This document shows, one piece after another, positions 51,289-59,451 of a stretch of 64,000 bases of DNA; positions within the stretch are counted from its first letter, which is position 1, and every line of letters starts with the position of its first letter. Made by a program: the position numbers and the translations under genes. This stretch comes from Candidatus Lustribacter telmatis (GTDB lineage Bacteria > Vulcanimicrobiota > Vulcanimicrobiia > Vulcanimicrobiales > Vulcanimicrobiaceae), in the NCBI GenBank assembly GCA_003164045.1, contig PLRU01000071.1:1-64000 (forward strand), read 5' to 3'. The notes beneath the pieces are model-generated. The model saw only the letters and a list, made by a program, of their open reading frames with translations, made no database searches and had not been told where the DNA came from.

Positions 51289-51902
51289 CGGTCAACGCTA
51301 TGTACGCGATACTCGCGGTCTTATCGGGCATCATGATCGTCGACACACGCGCGAAGCGCGTCCTCGCGGGTTACGTTGCAATCGCGATCGTGACGACCAT
51401 CATGACGTTCTCGGGCGCAGCCGAGACGCTTGGCGGACTCATGTTGTTCTGCGTGGCAACGGTCCTCAAGGTTGTTGTCGCGCCGATCGGGATTCTCTGG
51501 TTCGTCCGCCTGAACCCTGAAGCCGAAGACCTGCGCGCCAGCGCGCCACTCCCCGTACGCGTGCTCGTCGTCATTGCCCTAATCGAGCTTTCGCGCGCCG
51601 TCCATCGCCTGCCCGGAGTAGCCGGTCTCCCCCTGCAGCCGATCGTCGCGTTCGTGATCCTGTGCGGCATCGCAATGTTGATCATGCACCGCAACGTGCT
51701 CGCGGATCTCCTAGGATTGCTGTTGTTTGGTGCCGGGATAACCCTCGAAGCCGCGCTTGTCTCCCCGCAGCTGCCGGCAGTCGTCGAATTAGGGGCGGCC
51801 TTTGACGTCCTCGTTACTACGTTTATCGGTTTGGCGCTGTTGCGAACGCTGCACGAGCGTGGTCTTCTCGATGTCGATGCTCTCCGGAACCTACGCGGAT
51901 GA
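51285..51902 (+). CDS. hyfE: Hydrogenase-4-like membrane subunit HyfE
   Basis: 205 residues with about six membrane helices: ILAVLSGIMIVDTRAKRVLAGYVAIAIVTTIM, GGLMLFCVATVLKVVVAPIGILWFVRL, PIVAFVILCGIAMLIMHRN and LGLLLFGAGITLEAAL. The FDVLVTTFIGLALLRTLHE ending matches the NuoK-like HyfE/HycP group. Starts ATG inside an ATGA overlap with hyfC and ends in one with hyfF. Likely participates in ion conduction between the two antiporter subunits. Confidence 0.88.
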   Translation: MTVNAMYAILAVLSGIMIVDTRAKRVLAGYVAIAIVTTIMTFSGAAETLGGLMLFCVATVLKVVVAPIGILWFVRLNPEAEDLRASAPLPVRVLVVIALIELSRAVHRLPGVAGLPLQPIVAFVILCGIAMLIMHRNVLADLLGLLLFGAGITLEAALVSPQLPAVVELGAAFDVLVTTFIGLALLRTLHERGLLDVDALRNLRG

Positions 51903-53317
51903 TTGCCATCGCCGTTATCTTTCCGTTTCTCGGGTCGCTCATTTCAGCGTTAATTCCGCACCGGGATACGCGCCGCACCACGCGGATCATTCTCGCCGGC
52001 GCAGCCACCTGCGTGCCGTTCGCGATAGCGACTAGCGTGGATCAGCTTTCATTGCTGTTCTCGGTCATAGTGTCGATCTTGTGCTTCCTGGCGACCGTTT
52101 ATTCAACTGACCTATTCTCAATCAATTGGACCGGCGGAGAGGTTTTTTGGTCCCGCAAGTCCGTGTACTTCATCCTGCTCGGCGCCTTCTGGAGTTCGAT
52201 GCTGCTCGTCGTCCTCGCGCAGACGTTCGGGGCACTCTGGTTCGGCATCGCATCCACCACCCTTGCGACAGCTTTCCTCGTTGGTTTCAGCGGCGAGGAC
52301 GCGGCGCTCGAAGCGGCTTGGAAATACCTGGTGTTGTGCAGCGTCGGAATCGGCATTGCGTTGCTCGGCATTATTTTACTCGCGAACGCGACGCTGCACG
52401 CCGGCGCGACACCCGAGTTCGCCCTAGCGTGGAACGTGATCGCAGGACTCCATGCTGCGCCCAGCCCCGTCGTTCATCTCGCAACCGCGCTGATGGTCAT
52501 CGGCTTCGGAACGAAAGCCGGTCTGTTTCCGCTGCACGCTTGGCTCCCGGACGCGCATTCGAAGGCACCCGCTCCGATCAGTGGGCTGCTCTCCGGCGTG
52601 CTCGTTTCGTGCGCGCTCTATGCGATCGTTCGGACGTTAGGAGTCGCGGAATCCTGGCACGATGCGGCCACGCTTCACGTTCTGTTGACCTGGTTTGGCG
52701 CTTGCTCCGTCTTTGCGGCGGGACTCCTGATGCTCGTACAACACGACCTCAAGCGGCTGCTGGCGTACTCGACCGTCGAACATGCGGGCATCGTCGTGTT
52801 CGCACTCGGAGTCGGCGGCCGTCTCGGCATTGCGGCGGCATTGCTGCACGTCATCGCTCACGCCTTTTCAAAGTCGGGGGCCTTCTTTGTTGCCGGCATC
52901 ACGCAGCGCGAGGCGGCAGCGACGGGACAGCGCGGCGTGCTATGGACGACGACCGTCGGCGGGCGCATGCTGCTCTTCGGCCTCGCGGCTCTTGGAGGAC
53001 TGCCTCCGTTCGGCTTATTCTGCAGCGAATTTCTTGTCGCGTTGGCGGCCATCGCGGCGCACGCTTGGGCGCCGCTCATCGTGGTTACCGTGGGGGTGCT
53101 CGTTGCCTTCGGCGCGCTCATTCGGACCGGCTTGCAAATCGACCCAACGGTCAGCGCGCAGCCGAGCGTGGCGCCCGCTCCCGCTCGCCGGCGTGCGGCG
53201 ACGGTGTTGTCGGTTTCGAGCGCTAGCATCGCGCTCACGCTTGCCGCTCTCACATCCGTCATTCCGTGGACGGGCATTGGAAAAACGCTCGCGTCGATCG
53301 CGGGAGGGATACAGTAA
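51899..53317 (+). CDS. hyfF: Hydrogenase-4-like antiporter subunit HyfF (NuoN type)
   Basis: 472 residues, mostly membrane. Keeps the Lys of GFGTKAGLFPLHAWLPDAHSKAPAPISGLLSGV, DLKRLLAYSTVEHAGIVVFALG and the Lys of AHAFSKSGAFFVAG. The membrane segment that normally carries the key Glu (W-x-x-I-E-x-TTL) reads WFGIASTTLATAFLV, so Ala118 replaces it. This may weaken proton pumping in this channel. The stop shares one base with the start of hyfG (TAATG). Equivalent to HycQ/Rv0086-type proteins. Confidence 0.88.
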   Translation: MIAIAVIFPFLGSLISALIPHRDTRRTTRIILAGAATCVPFAIATSVDQLSLLFSVIVSILCFLATVYSTDLFSINWTGGEVFWSRKSVYFILLGAFWSSMLLVVLAQTFGALWFGIASTTLATAFLVGFSGEDAALEAAWKYLVLCSVGIGIALLGIILLANATLHAGATPEFALAWNVIAGLHAAPSPVVHLATALMVIGFGTKAGLFPLHAWLPDAHSKAPAPISGLLSGVLVSCALYAIVRTLGVAESWHDAATLHVLLTWFGACSVFAAGLLMLVQHDLKRLLAYSTVEHAGIVVFALGVGGRLGIAAALLHVIAHAFSKSGAFFVAGITQREAAATGQRGVLWTTTVGGRMLLFGLAALGGLPPFGLFCSEFLVALAAIAAHAWAPLIVVTVGVLVAFGALIRTGLQIDPTVSAQPSVAPAPARRRAATVLSVSSASIALTLAALTSVIPWTGIGKTLASIAGGIQ

Positions 53318-54717
53318 TGGCCAACAGTGAAACCGGCGTTGCGCCGGCCGCTTTGCGCGATGCGGCGATCGGGCGTTTGGAGTATAGCAGCCCGCTCGGT
53401 GCGTACGCCACCACCGACTCCGTGCGCTATCTCTTCTTGGAGAAGCGAGGCGTTGGGGTGGTTTCTGCGCGCATCGTTCCGGGCGAAAGCGTAGCGGCCG
53501 TGTCGGGCACGTTACCCGGACTCTCGTGGGACGAACGTGAGATGGCGCAAGAATTTCACATCCCGTTCGACCGTTTGCCCGACGCGCGCCCGTTACGACC
53601 CGAGTTGGGTGAGCTCGCTCCAGCGGTCGTCGCGACCGGGGCCGGCGTAACGCAGGTCGTCGTGGGGCCCGTGCATGCCGGCATTATCGAGCCGGGCCGG
53701 TTTACGTTCAGTTCCGGCGGCGAGACGATCGTCCACCTGGACTTCCAAATCGGCTATGCGTACCGCGGTCTCGAGCGTAGTTTCGAGGGCGCGGAGCCGT
53801 TGGATCTTCGGCGCCGCGTGGCGCGCATCTGCGGGGGCTGCAGTGCGGCGCGTTCGCTCGCGTACGCAATGGCGATTGAATCGATCAGCAATGCGCCCGT
53901 CTCCGAGCCGGTCCACTGCGCGCGGCAGATCATCGCCGAACTCGAACGCATCTACAATCACGTGTTCGACCTCTCCGCCTGTTGTGCGGCTGCAGGCTGG
54001 GGCTTCGGGCAGACCGCCGGCCTCGGCCTAAAGGAGCGCGCGCTTCGGATTTGCCAAGCGGCCAGCGGGCATCGCCTCCTTTTCGATGCGATCGTTCCAG
54101 GCGGTGTTGGGGCCGGCGTACTCGAGGACCGCAAAGAGGTCCAAACGCTGCTCCTCATGTTGCAAGAGTCGGTCGAAGAATATGCCGGTGCGCTCTTGGA
54201 CAACTCGTCGCTCGTTTCGCGCTGGAAGGGCACCGGCGTTCTGACCAATGAAGCGGCGCGCGCCCTGGCTGCCGTCGGGCCGGCCCATCGAGCGTCAGGT
54301 GGATCCGTGGACGTGCGCGATGCTGCGCCCTACGGAGCATACCAATGGCTCCCCGCGATACCGGCACGTGAGGAGGCGGGTGACGTGTTTGCGCGGTGTC
54401 GCGTAAAGATCGCCGAGCTGCGCGACTCGTTTCGCCTCATCGCGCGCGCTTTTAGCGGCTTAGGTGAGTATCAACTCGAGCTTTCGACGATCGTGCCGCC
54501 GAACTCCGGCGATAGCGTTACCGTCGTAGAAGGCCCCCGGGGCGCCGAAACCGTTGCCGTAACGTTGAGCGGAGGCCTCGTCGAGCGCGTGCACTTTATC
54601 TCTGCGTCCTACCGGAACTGGCCGTCGGTCGCACACGCCACGATCGCGAATATCATCCCGGACGCCCCGCTCGTCAACAAGAGCTTTAACCTTTGCTACG
54701 CGTGCGCGGACCGGTGA
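53317..54717 (+). CDS. hyfG: Group 4 [NiFe]-hydrogenase large subunit HyfG-like (NuoC-NuoD fusion)
   Basis: 466 residues. The N-terminal NuoC-like part ends GTLPGLSWDEREMAQEFHIPF; the large-subunit part follows from about 115 (VGPVHAGIIEPGRFTF). The NiFe ligands are all present: RICGGC gives Cys172 and Cys175, and the C terminus LCYACADR gives Cys460 and Cys463. The usual DPC reads NLC. The chain ends three residues after the last ligand Cys, so no cleavable C-terminal extension exists and the HycI-type protease would not be needed. It is expected to reduce protons or oxidise H2. Maturation genes are not in the window. Confidence 0.9.
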   Translation: MANSETGVAPAALRDAAIGRLEYSSPLGAYATTDSVRYLFLEKRGVGVVSARIVPGESVAAVSGTLPGLSWDEREMAQEFHIPFDRLPDARPLRPELGELAPAVVATGAGVTQVVVGPVHAGIIEPGRFTFSSGGETIVHLDFQIGYAYRGLERSFEGAEPLDLRRRVARICGGCSAARSLAYAMAIESISNAPVSEPVHCARQIIAELERIYNHVFDLSACCAAAGWGFGQTAGLGLKERALRICQAASGHRLLFDAIVPGGVGAGVLEDRKEVQTLLLMLQESVEEYAGALLDNSSLVSRWKGTGVLTNEAARALAAVGPAHRASGGSVDVRDAAPYGAYQWLPAIPAREEAGDVFARCRVKIAELRDSFRLIARAFSGLGEYQLELSTIVPPNSGDSVTVVEGPRGAETVAVTLSGGLVERVHFISASYRNWPSVAHATIANIIPDAPLVNKSFNLCYACADR

Positions 54718-55142
54718 TGGATATCTTTCAACGCTCGATCGGCATACGGCATCTCGTATGTGGCAGTTGTAACGGATGCGAACACGAGATGAACGCGCTC
54801 GCAGGACCCGACTACGACATCACGCAGAACGGTTGGGACATCGTTGCCTCACCGCGCCACGCCGACGTCATAACCGTAACGGGCCCGATGGTCGACGCGA
54901 TGCGCACCCCGGCGGCGCGTACGTTAGAGGCCGTACCGGACCCGAAAGTGGTAGTGGCGATCGGCGACTGTGCGGCAGGCACCGGCGTATTTGCCGGCAC
55001 GTCCGGCGCGGGCGCTGGCGCGGGGGTCGAACTTGGTGCGACGATCATCGTGCCGGGCTGTCCCCCCACCCCATCGATGATCAAGGACGGATTGCTTCTG
55101 GCCGCTCAAGCGCTTAGCGATCAGCTCGCTTCGTCGGTTTGA
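54717..55142 (+). CDS. hyfI: Group 4 hydrogenase-like small subunit HyfI (NuoB type)
   Basis: 141 residues carrying one [4Fe-4S] cluster. Cysteines appear in CGSCNGCEHE (15-21), GDCAAGTG and PGCPPTP, the NuoB/HyfI ligand set; only these cysteine motifs are present, so a single proximal cluster is predicted. GA-rich turn AGTSGAGAGAGVELGA in the middle is longer than usual. Starts in a TGATG overlap with hyfG. Its 3' end overlaps the convergent ArsR paralogue by 22 bases. No HyfA/HyfH ferredoxin-like subunit follows, so the electron input to this cluster is missing. Confidence 0.9.
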   Translation: MDIFQRSIGIRHLVCGSCNGCEHEMNALAGPDYDITQNGWDIVASPRHADVITVTGPMVDAMRTPAARTLEAVPDPKVVVAIGDCAAGTGVFAGTSGAGAGAGVELGATIIVPGCPPTPSMIKDGLLLAAQALSDQLASSV

Positions 55143-55447
55143 AGATTCTCGAGTGCCGTTCGAACGTTGACTAATTGGTTTTCAAAGATCTCGCGCGCCG
55201 AGTCCAGCAGTTTCCAAATTGCCGGGTCGCTAACCTGGTACAAGATAGTGGTCCCACGGCGCTCGGTAAAGACGAAGTTCCGCGATCGCAATATGCCGAG
55301 GTGCTGGGAGAGGGTCGCCTGCTCAGCCTGAAGGCGGGCACGAAGCTCCGTTACGCTCAAGGGTCCATCGCGCAGCGCATCGAGGATCCTGATCCTCAGC
55401 GGATTGGCGAGTACTTTAAAGAACTCGGCCTTGAAATCATAGCGCAC
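55121..55447 (-). CDS. ArsR-type transcriptional regulator (Rv0081-like), convergent to the operon
   Basis: 108 residues: DFKAEFFKVLANPLRIRILDALRDGPLSVTELRARLQAEQATLSQHLGILRSRNFVFTERRGTTILYQV, with a C-terminal dimerisation helix. It is clearly paralogous to the regulator at the head of the operon (same QATLSQHL recognition helix, same ERRGT wing) and also lacks cysteines. Its end overlaps hyfI. It lies 48 bases downstream of a binding-protein gene on the same strand, so it may also be read through from there. It may bind the same operator and form mixed dimers (inference). Confidence 0.9.
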   Translation of the reverse strand: MRYDFKAEFFKVLANPLRIRILDALRDGPLSVTELRARLQAEQATLSQHLGILRSRNFVFTERRGTTILYQVSDPAIWKLLDSAREIFENQLVNVRTALENLQTDEAS

Positions 55448-55494
55448 GACCGAATTATTGGCGCATTCGAACCTGACCCCTTGACGCTCGGGAT

Positions 55495-56709
55495 CTAGCG
55501 TTCGAGCGGATCTTTCACCATCGGGCTGGTGGCGATCTCGACGTAACGGAGCTTTCCCGCGACGCGCTGCACGCGGCGAATATAGACGTTCTGCACGATG
55601 CCGCGCGTATCGGGATCGATCGCGACCGGTCCGCGCGGGCTCTCAAACTTCATCCCGCGCAACGTGGTCATCGCCCGGTCGGGATCGATCGGCCCATCAC
55701 CTTGAGCCGCAACGATGTTGGAAATCGCATGCATCACGTCGTACGCCGTTACCGCAACCGACGTCGGCTCGCGCGTCGCTCCACCGTTCTGCAACGCATA
55801 CGCTGACCGGAAGTCGGCGGAAAACTGCCGATTGAGCGCGGAATTGTGAACGATCGCGTAATTGCTCGAGGCGATCAATCCGAGCGCCTGATCGCCGAGC
55901 GCGTCGAGGTCGTTTTCATCGACGACGTCGCTTGGTGAAACGAGCGTGATCCCAAGTTTATCCAGACCGGCCGTGCGGGCGGCCTTGACGAACGCAATAC
56001 CGCCGCCGCTGGCGTTGATGAACACGAACGCCGCCTGCGCGTGAGCATCTTTGATCCGTTGCACGTAGGCGGAATAGTCGAGATTGTTGACCGGAATCTT
56101 AACCTCGTCGACGATCGTTCCGCCGCCGCCGGTATACGCACTTTGAAAGGCGTTAGCGGCTTCGATGCCCGGACCGTAATCTTGATACACCGCGATCGCG
56201 GTCTTGAGACCGGTTTGCAGCATCCATTTCGCGAGCGGCACCGTCATTTGCGCCGTGGTAAAGCCAAACCGCGACATATACGGATTTTTGGCCATGATGT
56301 TCGACGTTGCGGCGTTAATGATCAGCAGCGGCTTCTTTGCAGCGGTCGACACCGCGCCGGCGGCAATCGCGTTCGGCGTAAACGTAATCCCGGCGAGCAG
56401 GTCGACGTGATCTTGAACGATGAGTTCTTGCGCGAGGCGGCGCGCGTTATCGGGTGACATGCCGCCGTCGTCGCGGCGGATCAATTCGACCTTGCGCCCA
56501 CCCACCGTATCGCCGTGCTCCTTGACCCATGCCGCCATGCCGGCGTCGATCGCGCGCCCTTGCGCGCCGCCGATGATCGCATACGAGAAGATGATACCGA
56601 CGCGTACCGGCGGCGCGTCGGCGCCTGCCGCCCCGCGCGCGCTCAGCAATGCGAAGGCCAGCGCCGCCGAAAGGAAGAGACGCGCGTTAAACGCGGAGAG
56701 TTTGCGCAC
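55495..56709 (-). CDS. Branched-chain-type ABC substrate-binding protein
   Basis: 404 residues with a signal peptide (about 1-30). Type I fold: VRVGIIFSYAIIGGAQGRAIDAGMAAWVKEHGDTVGGRKVELIRRDDGGMSPDNARRLAQELI, VDLLAGITFTPNAIAAG, AVYQDYGPGIEAANAFQSAY and VVAAQGDGPIDPDRAMTTLRGMKFESPRGPVAIDP. The GTG start lies 3 bases after the stop of a Rieske oxygenase on the same strand. No permease or ATPase gene is near. As with the other pairs, an aromatic-type enzyme and a binding protein share one transcript, so the ligand could be the oxygenase substrate (inference). Confidence 0.87.
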   Translation of the reverse strand: MRKLSAFNARLFLSAALAFALLSARGAAGADAPPVRVGIIFSYAIIGGAQGRAIDAGMAAWVKEHGDTVGGRKVELIRRDDGGMSPDNARRLAQELIVQDHVDLLAGITFTPNAIAAGAVSTAAKKPLLIINAATSNIMAKNPYMSRFGFTTAQMTVPLAKWMLQTGLKTAIAVYQDYGPGIEAANAFQSAYTGGGGTIVDEVKIPVNNLDYSAYVQRIKDAHAQAAFVFINASGGGIAFVKAARTAGLDKLGITLVSPSDVVDENDLDALGDQALGLIASSNYAIVHNSALNRQFSADFRSAYALQNGGATREPTSVAVTAYDVMHAISNIVAAQGDGPIDPDRAMTTLRGMKFESPRGPVAIDPDTRGIVQNVYIRRVQRVAGKLRYVEIATSPMVKDPLER

Positions 56710-56712
56710 GTC

Positions 56713-57825
56713 CTACATCGTTGGTTCGTCAGCATCCAGCAGCGCACGCAGCACGCGTTTGTAACGCGCCGGGCCGGCATCGATCGAGAACAGCGCCGCA
56801 TGTCTCGTATTCGCCGGGAAGCGATCGAGCACGTCCTGCTGCGCCTCGATCATCAGCGTGTCTTGCGACTGGAAGATAAACCGGCGCAATTCGCCGATCT
56901 TTGCGGCAATCTCCGGCGTCGGCGGCTGACCGTTCTGCACGTTTTGCCGTACGGCCGAAAACAAGTAATTGGTTGACGTTGCGGTTTGCGGCGTGAGCAG
57001 ATGAACGGCGTAGATGCCGGTGCCCTCGGCTTTTGTCGCTCCCGGTGCGTGAACGCCGGTGTCGAGCAAGAAGCAACCCGGTGCGTCCCAGCGCATCGTA
57101 TCCCAGAAATCGGTCGGCTTCCCATCTTGCCGGAAGAGCAGATCGTACACTTTTACGGCGGGTACGTTGTGGTTATAGCGCGCGACGTAAACCGTGTTGC
57201 CCTCTTGCCGGATATCGATCGAGCTCTGCGTCATCGAGTCGTTGCCGAGCAGGCCGTCGTGCAAGAATGCGGTGTGACTGAGATCCATGAGGTTGTCGAC
57301 GATCAACTCGTAGTTTGCGGCCATCGTGATCGCGTCGAACTTCGTTAACGTGCCGGGCGCGGGATCGTCGAAGATGCTGAAGTCGGGGATGGCGGCCGGA
57401 TCCGGAGTGCGCGTTCCCATCCAGAGCCAGAGGATCTTGTGGCGCTCGACGATCGGGTACGCGCGGAGCGACGATCCAGCCGGAATGCGGCCATCGCCAT
57501 ACGGGTTGCGCACACAAGCGCCGGTCGCATCGAACTCGAGGCCGTGGTAACCGCAGCGAACGCGATCACCGCCGCAGAGTTTGCCGAGGCGCAGCGGCGC
57601 AAAGCGGTGCGAACACACGCCGGCGATGGCCGCTGCCGTTCCGTCTTCGCGGCGAAAAAAGACGATCGGCTCTTCAAGCGCGACACGTTCGGCTAACTCG
57701 CCGGCAACGAGGTCGCTCGACCACATGATCGGGTACCACGTGTTGCGCAAGAAACGGCCGGTCGGCGCGACGCTGGTTTGTCCGGCCGCCGGCCCCGGCA
57801 TCAATTGCGGCTCGAGTGTGTCCAT
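56713..57825 (-). CDS. Rieske non-heme iron oxygenase, alpha subunit (VanA/PobA-like)
   Basis: 370 residues. The [2Fe-2S] Rieske site is CSH at GVCSHRFAPL and CxxH at RCGYHGLEF. The mononuclear iron site is DNLMDLSHTAFLH (Asp and two His). This is the single-component oxygenase layout used for O-demethylation or ring hydroxylation of aromatic acids; it needs a reductase, none of which is adjacent. A GAGG ribosome site precedes the ATG by 8 bases. The gene is upstream of, and nearly fused to, a branched-chain-type binding protein. Divergent from a lipoprotein gene. Confidence 0.9.
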   Translation of the reverse strand: MDTLEPQLMPGPAAGQTSVAPTGRFLRNTWYPIMWSSDLVAGELAERVALEEPIVFFRREDGTAAAIAGVCSHRFAPLRLGKLCGGDRVRCGYHGLEFDATGACVRNPYGDGRIPAGSSLRAYPIVERHKILWLWMGTRTPDPAAIPDFSIFDDPAPGTLTKFDAITMAANYELIVDNLMDLSHTAFLHDGLLGNDSMTQSSIDIRQEGNTVYVARYNHNVPAVKVYDLLFRQDGKPTDFWDTMRWDAPGCFLLDTGVHAPGATKAEGTGIYAVHLLTPQTATSTNYLFSAVRQNVQNGQPPTPEIAAKIGELRRFIFQSQDTLMIEAQQDVLDRFPANTRHAALFSIDAGPARYKRVLRALLDADEPTM

Positions 57826-57920
57826 GGAATGCCTCGTTTGGCTGGTGCGCGCGCTGCGTCCCCAGGAAGGCGTGAGTTTTCTTGGCTATGTTGGTGCGCG
57901 CCTATGCTGGAGGGGATAAC

Positions 57921-58316
57921 ATGCGCCGTGTAATCTGGGTCATTGCCGTTTTTGCCTTTACGGCCTGCGGCGGCGGCGGGAGTACGCCCCCGGCCGCCAG
58001 CGACACGCCGATCTTGTACGTTCCGGGTACGGCAACCGTCGTGGGCAATCCGGTCTCGTTTACCTCCGGCCAGTCGGTGCAATTCGAGCCGCAGGAAGCG
58101 AGCTACGCCGGCGCCTTCACGATTTCCGCGAGCAGCGGAACGGCCGGCGCGGCGTGCATCACCATCTCGCCCGCGACGGTGGCAAACGGCGGCTCGTTCA
58201 CCGCTTCGACGACCAGCTCGGCGGGATGCACGTCATACCCGCAAAGCGAGACCTACGACGTCGCCGACTCGAACGGCCACGGCGCGTCGATCGTCGTTCA
58301 AATCAACGCGCCCTGA
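57921..58316 (+). CDS. Small predicted lipoprotein
   Basis: 131 residues. N terminus RRVIWVIAVFAFTACGGGGSTPPAAS has a lipobox-like FTAC, so the Cys would be lipidated and the Gly/Pro-rich linker then spans to a beta-rich domain (TPILYVPGTATVVGNPVSFTSGQSVQFEPQE). A GGAGGGG site 5 bases from the ATG decides the start. The C-terminal half has repeated Ser/Thr and two cysteines (AACITISP, AGCTSYP). Function unknown; extracytoplasmic. Confidence 0.75.
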   Translation: MRRVIWVIAVFAFTACGGGGSTPPAASDTPILYVPGTATVVGNPVSFTSGQSVQFEPQEASYAGAFTISASSGTAGAACITISPATVANGGSFTASTTSSAGCTSYPQSETYDVADSNGHGASIVVQINAP

Positions 58317-58363
58317 CCAGCGGGCGAGCAGGCGCCCCCCAATCGAAAAGGTAGAAGTCTGGA

Positions 58364-59380
58364 ATGAAGTTTGGCCTTTTCGAACATATCGACCACACGG
58401 GTCCGTCGCTCGCGCAACAATACGACGAGCGGCTCACGCTCATCCAAGCCGCCGATCGTGAAAACTTTCACGCCTATCACTTGGCCGAGCATCATGGTTC
58501 GCCGCTCGGCGGCGCTCCGTCACCGGGCGTCTTTCTTTCGGCGGTTGCGCGCAGCACCACGCGGCTGCGTCTCGGTCCGCTCGTCTATCTGCTGCCGCTC
58601 TATCATCCGCTGCGTTTGATCGAAGAGATCTGCATGCTCGATCAATTGAGCCACGGCCGCTTCGAGCTCGGTATCGGACGCGGCGGTGCGGCCGTGGAAC
58701 ACCGGCTCTTCGGCATTTCCACCGATCCCGCGGAACTCGCGCGCCGCTTCGAAGAAGTGCGCGACATCGTCGTGCGCGGGTTGACGTCGGAGGTGCTCGA
58801 CTACGACGGCGAGTTCTACCAGCTCAGCAACGTACCGATGGTGATGAAGCCGGTGCAGCGGCCGATTCCGCCGATGTGGTACGGCACGGCGAATCCGGAA
58901 ACGGCGACCTGGACGGTACCGTTACGCATCAACGTGCTGACACTCGGTCCGACGTCGCGCGCGCGGACGGTCGGCGATCGGTACCGCGCCGAATGGGCAG
59001 CGCAGGGAAACGATCCCGCGACCATGCCGTTCATCGGAATGACGCGCCACCTCGTGGTAGCGGATACCGATGCTCAAGCGTGCGACATCGCGCGCCGGGC
59101 GCACGCGGGCTTCAATGCGAAGCTGCGCTGGCTCTGGGATCGCTCGGGTCAAGCGGCCGCGTTCCCCGCGCACTTCGTCGCCGACTTCGATACGGCGATG
59201 GCGGCCGGCATCACGTGCGCCGGATCGCCCGCAACCATCCGCGACTATCTGGCCAAACAGTTCGCCGAGAGCGGGATCACGTATCTCGCCGCCGGGTTGT
59301 TCTTCGGCGAGATGACCTTCGATGAGATGATGGCTTCGCTAACGCTCTTCGCGCACGAGGTCATGCCCGCGTTCGCTTGA
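58364..59380 (+). CDS. Luciferase-like (LLM class) flavin-dependent oxidoreductase
   Basis: 338 residues of the bacterial luciferase-like family, an FMNH2-using monooxygenase fold: HAYHLAEHHGSPLGG, STTRLRLGPLVYLLPLYHPLRLIEEICMLDQLSHGRFELGIGRGG, PPMWYGTANPETA and FVADFDTAMAAGITCAGSPATIRDYLAKQ. The HLAEHH motif and GRGG turn are typical. Substrate unknown; alkane sulfonate, nitrilotriacetate and long-chain aldehyde types share this fold. It ends just before a palindromic operator and may be the terminal gene of the unit with the lipoprotein. Confidence 0.9.
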   Translation: MKFGLFEHIDHTGPSLAQQYDERLTLIQAADRENFHAYHLAEHHGSPLGGAPSPGVFLSAVARSTTRLRLGPLVYLLPLYHPLRLIEEICMLDQLSHGRFELGIGRGGAAVEHRLFGISTDPAELARRFEEVRDIVVRGLTSEVLDYDGEFYQLSNVPMVMKPVQRPIPPMWYGTANPETATWTVPLRINVLTLGPTSRARTVGDRYRAEWAAQGNDPATMPFIGMTRHLVVADTDAQACDIARRAHAGFNAKLRWLWDRSGQAAAFPAHFVADFDTAMAAGITCAGSPATIRDYLAKQFAESGITYLAAGLFFGEMTFDEMMASLTLFAHEVMPAFA

Positions 59381-59401
59381 CGCCTTACCGCGGGAGGATT
59401 A

Positions 59402-59436
59402 TAGTTCACTAGCTTATCTATTTAGATAGTGAACTA
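59402..59436. promoter_or_regulatory. Long palindromic operator before the enoyl-CoA hydratase operon
   Basis: TAGTTCACTA and TAGTGAACTA form perfect 10-base arms 15 bases apart. Inside lies a second, offset palindrome ATCTATTTAGAT. The site sits 15 bases before the GTG start, overlapping the likely promoter, with a GGAGG ribosome site just after it. It is AT-rich in a GC-rich region and is the probable binding site of the MarR protein encoded two genes downstream. Confidence 0.75.
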
Positions 59437-59451
59437 CTGGAGGTTCGTCAC

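Noticed and set aside
55451-55469. CGAAT-N9-ATTCG inverted repeat before the second ArsR gene
   Set aside because: Arms of only five bases and no similarity to the palindrome at 48251; too weak to call an operator.
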